Of a DNA stretch of 64,000 bases, positions 33,346-40,331 are shown piece after piece. Source of the stretch: Treponema sp. (GTDB lineage Bacteria; Spirochaetota; Spirochaetia; Treponematales; Treponemataceae); assembly GCA_022510845.1 (NCBI GenBank), contig JAFLSR010000002.1:42882-106881 (forward strand). The letters are read 5' to 3'. Both the position numbers and the translations under genes were made by a program. The notes under the pieces were generated by a model that was not told the DNA's origin, made no database searches, and saw only the letters and a list, made by a program, of their open reading frames with translations. How positions within the stretch are numbered: the stretch's first letter is position 1; each line of letters begins with the position of its first letter.

Positions 33346-33597
33346 TTAGGGGAAAAGCCTTTCCCCTAGGGCGCACTGCGTTGCGCCCATACCCCTTTCT
33401 CGTCGCAACCCTTTGGCTTTGCTATAGAGTTTTTGTTTGCTCGCACCGCTCGCATTTTGTCGCAAGTCTAGCGACTGGCTACCGAGTTTCGCTTTGCGAA
33501 ACTCGCGTAAGAGCAACGATGCTGCGTCCTAGTTTTCGCTACCACTGGTGTACCTTATGCACTGTTACGCTTCCGTAAGGGGGTTCAAAAAATAAAT
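33346..33597 (+). repeat. Full-length dispersed intergenic repeat, copy 2
   Basis: In order: hairpin TAGGGGAAA-AGCC-TTTCCCCTA (33347-33368), hairpin GGGCGCA (33369-33375) / TGCGCCC (33382-33388), TACCCCTTTCTCGTCGCAAC, the core palindrome CGAGTTTCGC (33483-33492) / GCGAAACTCG (33496-33505), and the 3' end GCTTCCGTAAGGGG followed by GTTCAAAAAA. No gene is seen. Confidence 0.85.
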
Positions 33598-33643
33598 TTG
33601 GAATTAAAGTTGCCTCGTTGTATGGGGTGCGCATTTAATTATG

Positions 33644-33729
33644 AAATATATGAACATTTGTTCATATATTTGTTTTTTCGATTGCCTAAAAACAAGCAAA
33701 AAAATATACCCCATACCTGTATGGGGTAT
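33644..33729. repeat. Two near-adjacent perfect palindromes
   Basis: AAATATATGAACA (33644-33656) pairs with TGTTCATATATTT (33659-33671), a 13-bp perfect stem with a 2-nt loop. ATACCCCATA (33706-33715) pairs with TATGGGGTAT (33720-33729). A third TATGGGGT lies at about 33621. They fill the gap between the repeat and the thiI 3' end. Confidence 0.8.
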
Positions 33730-33786
33730 GTCTAGTCTGGGATTTTTCTGCAACTTGTTTTGCGTTTATTGCGCGTGCCGCAAAAA

Positions 33787-35010
33787 TCATTCTGGCAAAA
33801 TTTCTTTTCCCAAGCGGAAGTTTTTAATCATGTGCTCATCGTAGGATTTTTGCAGGAGAGGCTCGATTTGCATCGCGGAAAAAATCTTTTTTGCCTCGTC
33901 CACGCTTGCTCGCAAGACAGGATGCTTCGGGCTGAACAAAACGCAGCAATCCTCGTAGGGCAAAATCGAAGTTTCGTAAGTGCCGATTCGCTGCGCTTCC
34001 AAAGTAATCTCTTCTTTGTCCATCGCGCACAGCGGACGAAAAAGTGGAAACTCCGCCATCGATTCGGTAACGCGCATATTTTCGATTGTCTGGCTTGCCA
34101 CTTGCCCGAGGCTTTCTCCGGTTACGATGCATTGCGCTCCGATTCGCTCGGCGATGTGGTTCGCCACGCGCATCATGCACATTCGCAAAAGCAGCGTCGA
34201 AAAACTTTCCGGCGAAGTCTGCTTGATTTTCATCTGCGCTTCGGTAAAGGAAACTATGTGCAAGTGCACGCTGATTCCGAATTTCGATATGGTGGCTGCC
34301 AAGTCTTCGACTTTTTTTTGCGCCTCGTCCGAAGTGTAGGGATACGAATGAAAGTAAACGCAGTCGATTTTCATTCCGCGCTTCATCATTCTGAACGCCG
34401 CCACGGGGCTGTCGATGCCGCCCGAAAGAAGAGCCAAGCCTTTTCCGCTCACGCCGACAGGAAGCCCGCGCAACGCCTTCTTTGAATTTGAGATTTTCAA
34501 AATCGAATCGCCTGCGTTTTTTGAGGCGGCGGTATAGACGAAAACGCTTTCGCGCACTTCAATGAAAATCGTTACGTCAGGCGAATGGACATCCACTGCC
34601 AAAATTTTTTTGTCGAAAACATCCGCTGCCGTTTCCTTGCTGATTTCGTAGGAAGTGAGCGGGAAATTTTTGTCGGCGCGGCGTGTGTCGCATTTGAAAG
34701 TTTTCGCGCCGTTTTTCGCCGCCTTTTCGCAAAGTTCGAAAACCGTTTTTTTTATGGCATCGATGTTCTTTTCGCAGACTTCACATTTCGCAAATCCCGT
34801 GATTCCAATCAAATGTTCAAGGCAGAATTCGATTTTCGCAGCGAGCGCGTCATCGCCTGAAAAATACATTCGCCCGGCGCGAAGTTCGATTTTCACTTCG
34901 TCGCTTTCTTCAAAGTAGGATTGCGCGTTTTTAAAAAGTTGCCGCTCAAAAAATTTTATGTTCGTGCCTTTGAGCGTAAGTTCGCCGAGTTTTGCAAGAT
35001 AGGTAGCCAT
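33787..35010 (-). CDS. thiI: tRNA 4-thiouridine synthase ThiI
   Basis: A 407-residue enzyme that adenylates U8 of tRNA and transfers sulfur to make 4-thiouridine; in many bacteria it also feeds thiazole synthesis. The order is an N-terminal ferredoxin-like region (MATYLAKLGELTLKG), a THUMP domain (about 60-165) and a PP-loop ATPase with LLSGGIDSPVA, then CMMRVANHIAERIGAQCIVTGESLGQVASQT. There is no C-terminal rhodanese domain, so sulfur must reach it by the short-form route known in Bacillus or Thermotoga. The start is leaderless and the N-terminus is canonical. ThiT-like thiamine uptake is encoded 12 kb away. Confidence 0.95.
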   Translation of the reverse strand: MATYLAKLGELTLKGTNIKFFERQLFKNAQSYFEESDEVKIELRAGRMYFSGDDALAAKIEFCLEHLIGITGFAKCEVCEKNIDAIKKTVFELCEKAAKNGAKTFKCDTRRADKNFPLTSYEISKETAADVFDKKILAVDVHSPDVTIFIEVRESVFVYTAASKNAGDSILKISNSKKALRGLPVGVSGKGLALLSGGIDSPVAAFRMMKRGMKIDCVYFHSYPYTSDEAQKKVEDLAATISKFGISVHLHIVSFTEAQMKIKQTSPESFSTLLLRMCMMRVANHIAERIGAQCIVTGESLGQVASQTIENMRVTESMAEFPLFRPLCAMDKEEITLEAQRIGTYETSILPYEDCCVLFSPKHPVLRASVDEAKKIFSAMQIEPLLQKSYDEHMIKNFRLGKEILPE

Positions 35011-35018
35011 GAGAAAAA

Positions 35019-35047
35019 ATTATATAAAAAAAAATGGATTTTGAAAA
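35019..35047 (-). promoter_or_regulatory. Leaderless-type promoter for thiI
   Basis: Minus-strand TTTTCA (35047-35042), 17 bp, TATAAT (35024-35019). The ATG at 35010 comes 8 nt after the -10 box; no SD. Confidence 0.7.
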
Positions 35048-35100
35048 GTGCGGCAAAGGGCGGTCAGCCAATGTCTGCCCGCCGTCTTCTACATCGCCTT

Positions 35101-35559
35101 CTATTTATACGCGAGATTTTTTTCCTGCCAATCAGCAAGCACAGAAAGCATATCCGCCGCAACGAGTTTCGCGCCCTGCAAATCGTGTTCTTTGTAGTTG
35201 CCGCATTCCTCTCGTTTGCTTCCGGGTATTTCTCCTGTAAAATCTTTTATGAATGCCATCGAATCTTTTACAAGTTTGATTGCGTCGGCGCGTGATACGC
35301 TGTCGCGGAGCAAAAGATAGAAGCCAGTGCGGCAGCCCATAGGTCCTACGTATATCACGTTGTCGGTAAAATCGCTGTTGCGCGCGTATGTGGCAAAAAG
35401 GTGCTCGATGGTGTGCGCCTCGGGGGAGGAAAGGTAGTCGCCGGCATTCGGCTTTTTCATTCTGATGTCGTAGGTGATGACATCGCCGTCCTCGCGGGAT
35501 ACATACATTCCTTTTTCAAGAGTGTCGTGATTAACAGAAAAACTTGCTATGCGTTTCAT
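35101..35559 (-). CDS. luxS: S-ribosylhomocysteine lyase LuxS
   Basis: A 152-residue enzyme that splits S-ribosylhomocysteine into homocysteine and the precursor of autoinducer-2. The metal-binding HTIEH (His49, Glu52, His53) is present, as are the catalytic segment VGPMGCRTGFYLL (Cys76) and the third ligand Cys in EECGNYKEHDL. Length is typical. It has a normal sigma70-type promoter and a strong SD (AAGGAG), in contrast to the neighbouring leaderless thiI. The pfs/mtnN nucleosidase that supplies its substrate is not nearby. Confidence 0.97.
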   Translation of the reverse strand: MKRIASFSVNHDTLEKGMYVSREDGDVITYDIRMKKPNAGDYLSSPEAHTIEHLFATYARNSDFTDNVIYVGPMGCRTGFYLLLRDSVSRADAIKLVKDSMAFIKDFTGEIPGSKREECGNYKEHDLQGAKLVAADMLSVLADWQEKNLAYK

Positions 35560-35580
35560 TTTTTTTCTCCTTGCAAAACG

Positions 35581-35609
35581 ATTATATCAAAATGGATTTG
35601 GTATGTAAA
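35581..35609 (-). promoter_or_regulatory. Promoter for luxS
   Basis: Minus-strand TTTACA (35609-35604), 17 bp, TATAAT (35586-35581). The leader of about 20 nt contains SD AAGGAG. Confidence 0.75.
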
Positions 35610-35652
35610 TACATTCGCGAAATTTGCGCTGGCTCCGCGTCAAACAGGCGAT

Positions 35653-35680
35653 TGACAATTTTTTTTTTTTTTGCTAGAAT
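35653..35680 (+). promoter_or_regulatory. Promoter upstream of icd
   Basis: TTGACA (35653-35658), 16 bp, TAGAAT (35675-35680). The predicted start near 35687 falls exactly at the left foot of a terminator-like hairpin. Confidence 0.7.
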
Positions 35681-35688
35681 CGTTTCAA

Positions 35689-35736
35689 CGGAAGACAAAG
35701 ATGTCGGAATGAGCCGCGCTGTGTCTTCCGTTTTTT
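35689..35736 (+). terminator. Terminator-like hairpin at the 5' end of the icd transcript
   Basis: CGGAAGACA (35689-35697) and TGTCTTCCG (35722-35730) form a perfect 9-bp stem with a 24-nt loop, then TTTTTT. It lies between the promoter and icd, so it could act as an attenuator or release a small RNA of about 50 nt. Confidence 0.7.
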
Positions 35737-35753
35737 ATAGAGGACGATTTGCG

Positions 35754-35834
35754 TTGAAAATCAAAATGGAAAATGCGATTGCTGAACTTGGTGGCGACGA
35801 GATGATGCGCAAAAATGTTTCACTTTTTTGCTGA
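35754..35834 (+). pseudogene. Truncated duplicate of the icd 5' end (possible leader peptide)
   Basis: TTG at 35754 with SD AGAGGA opens a 26-codon frame ending in TGA. Its first 19 codons nearly repeat the icd start at 35924: KIKMENAIAELGGDEMMR against KIKMKNAIAELDGDEMTR. Over 57 nt there are only five differences. After that it diverges into a piece of dispersed repeat. Either a repeat inserted with duplication of the gene start, or the copy is kept as a leader peptide. Confidence 0.75.
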
Positions 35835-35900
35835 CGAGTTTTGTTTGCTCGCAAGGCTCGCGTTTTTGTTCGCGATGCGACAAAAAGCACGGAACTCGCG
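35832..35900 (+). repeat. Fragment of the dispersed repeat between the duplicate and icd
   Basis: GACGAGTTTTGTTTGCTCGC and GGAACTCGCG match the internal part of the full copies. It separates the truncated gene start from the real one. Confidence 0.55.
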
Positions 35901-35923
35901 AAAATTTTTTTGGAGGAATTACG

Positions 35924-37117
35924 ATGAAAATCAAAATGAAAAATGCGATTGCTGAACTTGACGGCGACGAGATGACGCGCGTGCTTTGGAAAGTAATCAA
36001 GGAAAAATTGCTCGAACCGTTCGTTGAACTGAACGTTGAATATTTTGACCTCGGTCTTAAAAACCGCGACGACACTGACGACAAGATTACATACGAGGCG
36101 GCAGAGGCGATAAAAAGGCTCGGGGTAGGGGTGAAGTGCGCCACAATCACATCGAACGCCGCCCGCATGGAAGAGTACGGTCTCAAAAAACTCACGCCGT
36201 CTCCGAACGGAATTCTCCGCGGCGAACTTGACGGAACTGTGTTCCGCGCTCCGATTTTCGTGAAAAACATTCAGTGCAACGTTTCCTCATGGAAAAAGCC
36301 GATTGTTCTCGGCCGCCACGCTTACGGCGATGTCTACAAAAACTGTGAAATCAAAACAGAATGTGCCGGAAAAGCAGAACTCGTTTTCACCGGAGAGGAC
36401 GGAAAAGAAATTCGCCGCACGATTCAGGAAATGAAAGGTCCTGGAATCATCCAGGGAATCCACAACACCGACGCTTCGATTCGGAGTTTTGCGAGGTGCT
36501 GCTTCACTTACGCGTTCGACAAAAAAATCGATGTATGGTTCGGCGCGAAAGACACAATCAGCAAGACATACGACGGAAACTTCAAAGCGATTTTCAGCGA
36601 AATCTACGAAAGCGAATTCAAGAAAAAATTCGAGGACGCGGGAATCGAATACTTCTACACTTTGATTGACGACGCTGTTGCGCGCATAATGAAATGCGAT
36701 GGCGGAATGCTCTGGGCGTGCAAAAATTACGATGGCGATGTGATGAGCGACATGATTGCGAGCGCGTGCGGAAGCCTTGCGATGATGACATCGGTGCTCG
36801 TTTCCCCGAACGGAGAATTCGAATACGAGGCGAGCCACGGCACAGTCCAAAGGCATTACTACAAATATCTCAAGGGCGAAAAAACTTCGACGAATCCTGT
36901 CGCGCTGATTTTCGCATGGACTGGCGCGCTTGCAAAACGGGCGGAACTTGACGGCAACACGGAACTTTCTGATTTCGCGCGGAAACTCGAAAAGGCGACC
37001 CTTGATGTCATTGAAGAAGGGACGATGACGGGCGACCTTGCCCGGCTTGCGAATCCTCCCGCTAAAAAAATCGTGAACAGTTGGGAGTACATCGACGAAA
37101 TCGCCGCTAGACTTTGA
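35924..37117 (+). CDS. icd: NADP-dependent isocitrate dehydrogenase (eukaryote-like type)
   Basis: A 397-residue enzyme making 2-oxoglutarate, CO2 and NADPH from isocitrate. It belongs to the homodimeric class shared with eukaryotes: MKIKMKNAIAELDGDEMTR at the start, TSNAARMEEYGLKKLTPSPNG, GTVFRAPI, YDGDVMSDMIASACGSLAMM and the NADP-site HGTVQRHYYKY. The ATG at 35924 has a very strong SD (GGAGG); an in-frame ATG 96 bases upstream lies in repeat sequence. The stop overlaps the end of convergent pth by 11 bp. 2-oxoglutarate feeds glutamate synthase (gltD at 48 kb). No other TCA-cycle gene is near. Confidence 0.95.
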   Translation: MKIKMKNAIAELDGDEMTRVLWKVIKEKLLEPFVELNVEYFDLGLKNRDDTDDKITYEAAEAIKRLGVGVKCATITSNAARMEEYGLKKLTPSPNGILRGELDGTVFRAPIFVKNIQCNVSSWKKPIVLGRHAYGDVYKNCEIKTECAGKAELVFTGEDGKEIRRTIQEMKGPGIIQGIHNTDASIRSFARCCFTYAFDKKIDVWFGAKDTISKTYDGNFKAIFSEIYESEFKKKFEDAGIEYFYTLIDDAVARIMKCDGGMLWACKNYDGDVMSDMIASACGSLAMMTSVLVSPNGEFEYEASHGTVQRHYYKYLKGEKTSTNPVALIFAWTGALAKRAELDGNTELSDFARKLEKATLDVIEEGTMTGDLARLANPPAKKIVNSWEYIDEIAARL

Positions 37118-37754
37118 CCTTGCTCCATTTTGGAAGAAGCCTCTGCGCGTCATTTGCCAAAATGGAGCGCGCAAAAAGTTCGCCGGCTTTCTCGAAAACA
37201 ATGCTCATTGTAATCGTTTCGTCGCCCGAAAAATTGCTCAGAACGTAATCGGCGATGTCGCGACCTGCGGGCTTTGTGATTCCGAATCGAATCCGCCAAA
37301 AATCCTGCGTGCCTAGCGTTGCCTTTGCCGAACGAAGCCCATTGTGCCCTGCAAGGCCTCCCGCCCACTTTAGCCCGAACGTTCCGAGTGGCAGTTCCAA
37401 TTCATCGTGCAAAACAAGGATTTCGTCCGCGCCGATTTTGAAAAACGATGCCAGTGCTGCAATCGATTCGCCTGAAAGGTTCATAAAAGTGTGCGGCTTA
37501 AGAAAATAAATTTTTTCCGGCGCGGATTTCGGCAAAGGAAGTTCGCCTTCCGCGTTCAAAATCTGCGGAAAAGATTCCGCCGCGATTTTCGCAAAAAGCG
37601 GAAATTCCATGCACGCCCATTCGCCCTTGAATTTTTCCTGCCAGCGCAATTCCGCGCAAAAAGGAAGCGCCGCCGCAAACTGCCACGCCACATTGTGCCT
37701 TGTCTTTTCGTATTGAGAGCCGTGATTTCCCAAAAATGCCGCAAGTCGAATCAT
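37107..37754 (-). CDS. pth: Peptidyl-tRNA hydrolase
   Basis: A 215-residue enzyme that releases peptides from peptidyl-tRNA after premature translation stop. Motifs: FLGNHGSQYEKTRHNVAW (the catalytic His is in TRHN), KPHTFMNLSGES, HDELELPLGTFGLKWAGGLAGHNGLRS and WRIRFGITKP. The first motif reads GNHGSQY rather than GNPGxxY. Length is slightly above the usual 190 because of an insert near residues 45-65. The start at 37754 is leaderless with a TAAGAT -10 box. It converges on icd with overlapping 3' ends. Confidence 0.94.
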   Translation of the reverse strand: MIRLAAFLGNHGSQYEKTRHNVAWQFAAALPFCAELRWQEKFKGEWACMEFPLFAKIAAESFPQILNAEGELPLPKSAPEKIYFLKPHTFMNLSGESIAALASFFKIGADEILVLHDELELPLGTFGLKWAGGLAGHNGLRSAKATLGTQDFWRIRFGITKPAGRDIADYVLSNFSGDETITMSIVFEKAGELFARSILANDAQRLLPKWSKVKV

Positions 37755-37760
37755 GCGAAA

Positions 37761-37766
37761 ATCTTA
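37761..37766 (-). promoter_or_regulatory. Leaderless-type -10 box for pth
   Basis: Minus-strand TAAGAT (37766-37761) ends 6 nt before the ATG. No good -35 at 17 bp (TTTTAC) and no SD. Confidence 0.5.
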
Positions 37767-37960
37767 ACACAAAATCAGAAAATGTAAAAGGGAAGGACGG
37801 AAAAGAATTTTTTCTTCGCCGATTTTTGGGTTTTCCCTTGCAAATTCCTGCGATTTATGATATTTTTGTTTTGAGGCGAGTCATAGAAAAGAGATGTTTA
37901 CTTTAATTGTCAAGACGTTTCTAAAAAACAGTAAAATAAAGAATTACAAAAAAACAAGAA

Positions 37961-39025
37961 ATGAATAAGAAAAAACAACTGTCAAAAAAAGAACTATACT
38001 ATTTTGAGAAAAACGTTGCTTACTTGCTTGGAATTATAGGATGCGTGTCAAATGGTCTCGGCCTTGCTACGACAGTATTCTTCAACCTGTATAGCAAGGT
38101 GGTTTCTGTACAGGCATTGCTGTTTACTATTGCGCCAATATCGATTTCATTCACTATAAACTTGGTACTCTTCATAAGGCTTGTCATCAAGAAAAAAGAA
38201 TACGTAAAATTCATGCGAGCGTCAGTAATTTTGAACGGGCTGTTCTGTTTTCCAATGATGCTGCACAACATAGGGAATGGTTTTTTTCGCTATTACTACA
38301 TATTGGCTGTCCTTGCTGGGCTGTGCTTTGTCAACAGATCGTACTGCATCATAATTTCATTGATTATCGTGATTGCCGACATAATCATGTTCAATTCCAG
38401 CGCAAATGGTATGAAGCCTGCACTTTCAATGAAAGCAGAGGTGGATTCTACAATTTCATTCGTTGCGGTGTCCTTGCTTACCTATTTCTTCAACAAGGAG
38501 AATATGAGAGACAAGAAGGTGCTCAAAGACCATGAGAAAACCCTTAAGAATTTAGCTGCCAGAGACGTACTGACAAGTGCCTACAACCGCAGGATGTTTG
38601 ACGAAGATTCCAAAATGAACGACTTCAAATACATCATAATGATTGACATAGACCATTTCAAGCAGGTGAATGATACCTATGGGCATCAGGTTGGCGACCA
38701 AGTGCTCAAAGACTTGGTAGAGTTGCTGCATGACGACAGGTGCTATGAGTTTCAGGTATACAGGTATGGCGGCGAAGAGTTTGCCATATTGAGTATGTAT
38801 GACAGCAAGAAAACGCAAGCGCTGCTGTCAAAGTTTGTTGAAAATGTACGCAAGTCTTTGACCATCGGCAAAAGTGGGCAACCTGTCACTGTTTCTTGCG
38901 GCATATCTGAAAAGATTGCTAGTCAGGGCTTGAAATACATCATACGGGATGCTGATACGCAGCTTTACAAAGCCAAGGATTCTGGGCGTAACTGTGTCTT
39001 CTACAAAGATGCAAAGATTATGTAA
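37961..39025 (+). CDS. Membrane-bound diguanylate cyclase (GGDEF protein)
   Basis: A 354-residue protein. Residues 1-180 hold about six hydrophobic segments, a membrane sensor of no recognised MASE class. A short coiled coil (about 182-198) leads to a GGDEF domain with LTSAYNRRMFD, IDIDHFKQVNDTYGHQVGD and the active-site GGEEF at 270-274. The residues are right for making cyclic di-GMP from GTP. The inhibitory I-site RxxD expected six residues before GGEEF is absent (CYEF instead). SD is weak. The outer-membrane-type protein gene follows after 27 nt, probably in the same operon. It is more AT-rich than neighbours. Confidence 0.92.
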   Translation: MNKKKQLSKKELYYFEKNVAYLLGIIGCVSNGLGLATTVFFNLYSKVVSVQALLFTIAPISISFTINLVLFIRLVIKKKEYVKFMRASVILNGLFCFPMMLHNIGNGFFRYYYILAVLAGLCFVNRSYCIIISLIIVIADIIMFNSSANGMKPALSMKAEVDSTISFVAVSLLTYFFNKENMRDKKVLKDHEKTLKNLAARDVLTSAYNRRMFDEDSKMNDFKYIIMIDIDHFKQVNDTYGHQVGDQVLKDLVELLHDDRCYEFQVYRYGGEEFAILSMYDSKKTQALLSKFVENVRKSLTIGKSGQPVTVSCGISEKIASQGLKYIIRDADTQLYKAKDSGRNCVFYKDAKIM

Positions 39026-39052
39026 TATATAAAATCGAGGAGAGTTTGGAAA

Positions 39053-40180
39053 ATGAAAAAATTTCTTGCGCTTTTTGTGATTACACTCATGACTTCGCTT
39101 TTGTTTGCAAAGAGTATAAGAGTAAAAGTCGGCGGTGAATATGTCGATGTTGATATTCCTGATGACTTTGCGGGTCTGATAGAAGGCAATTTGCCTCAAA
39201 TAGAAGAAGCTCTCGAAAGGGAAGGCGTAACTAAAGACAAACTAAAAGAAGCCGTAGATGAATTTAACGAAGTGTACAAAGACCTCGTGAACGATTTTGG
39301 CACTGCAACTCCTGTGGGTGATGTGACAAAAGGCCTCGATAAATTTTCTGGCGACCTTGCGGATGCGATTGCCAATGCCCAGCTCATGCAGAATGTGTGG
39401 GCGGAAGCGTGGCTTGGAAAATTGGTTCCGGGCTTCCATATCGGAGCGGGACTTGATGTTGGGGCTTCACAAATGAAAATCACCGCGCTCAAAGACACGG
39501 CAAAGGCTCTCGGAATGGATGGGCTTTCCGAACTGCCCGATTCTTTTGCGTTTCCGACCGTGGCGGGCGATGTGCGCCTGGGCGGAATCGTCCTACCGTT
39601 CGACTTCGGCGTTTCGTTTATGACAATTGATTCCAGTCGAATCAGCAAACTTGACGATGTTCTTTCTTCGATAGGCGATGGGATGAAATTCGACTTTTTG
39701 ACGCTCGGATTCGATTTCCGCTACGCACTTTTGCAGGGCGACCGCGGACTTCCGAAAATTTCTTTGGGCGCGGGCTATGTCTTTACGCGCGGCAACTTGG
39801 ACTTTGCGAGCGACGAGGCATCAGCAAACTTGAATTTCAAAAAGCACACCGTCTATTTGCAGGCACAGATTTCCAAAAAACTGCTTTTCTTTATTCCGTA
39901 CTTTGGAGCGCGGGTGGCGTACACGAAGTCTGAAATCAATTGGAGCGCGAAAGCGAACTGGGACAACATACTGCCCGGCGATAACGATTTTGCGGATTTG
40001 AAAAGTTGGGGAATCCTTCCCACCGAATTCGCTGGCGGATACCAAGGATATAAAATCATTCCGCAGGTTTACGGCGGTTTCTGCCTCGATTTCTTTATTT
40101 TCAACCTGACGCTTGGCGCGGGCTGGGATTTCGTGGACAGGCTTGGTTCCGCTGCTGTGAGTGTGCGCCTCGCATGGTAA
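39053..40180 (+). CDS. Putative outer-membrane beta-barrel protein
   Basis: A 375-residue protein with a cleavable signal peptide (MKKFLALFVITLMTSLLFA) and SD GGAGAG. After an acidic helical section (about 30-110) it shows alternating aromatic/polar stretches typical of barrel strands: FLTLGFDFRYALLQ, ISLGAGYVFTRG, VYLQAQIS, FIPYFGARVAYT and a last strand AAVSVRLAW. The terminal residue is Trp where porins usually have Phe. It resembles conserved hypothetical outer membrane proteins of treponemes, but I cannot name a family. It follows the diguanylate cyclase closely, so c-di-GMP-linked surface remodelling is possible but unproven. Confidence 0.7.
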   Translation: MKKFLALFVITLMTSLLFAKSIRVKVGGEYVDVDIPDDFAGLIEGNLPQIEEALEREGVTKDKLKEAVDEFNEVYKDLVNDFGTATPVGDVTKGLDKFSGDLADAIANAQLMQNVWAEAWLGKLVPGFHIGAGLDVGASQMKITALKDTAKALGMDGLSELPDSFAFPTVAGDVRLGGIVLPFDFGVSFMTIDSSRISKLDDVLSSIGDGMKFDFLTLGFDFRYALLQGDRGLPKISLGAGYVFTRGNLDFASDEASANLNFKKHTVYLQAQISKKLLFFIPYFGARVAYTKSEINWSAKANWDNILPGDNDFADLKSWGILPTEFAGGYQGYKIIPQVYGGFCLDFFIFNLTLGAGWDFVDRLGSAAVSVRLAW

Positions 40181-40331
40181 AATCGCGTCGTGAACAACCG
40201 ATTTTTTTTCATTGCTGAAAACGCCGTTTCGCAACGAAGTGAGAAGCCGACAAAAAAAACGCCGCTGCTTTTAAACATTTGGTTTGGAACGCAAACTGTA
40301 ACTAAAAGGCCTTTCAGTTGTTCTATTTTAT

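Noticed and set aside
33641..33844. Small plus-strand ORF of 67 codons after the pepF repeat
   Set aside because: It starts inside a palindrome, has no SD and ends antisense inside thiI. Chance reading is more likely than a gene.
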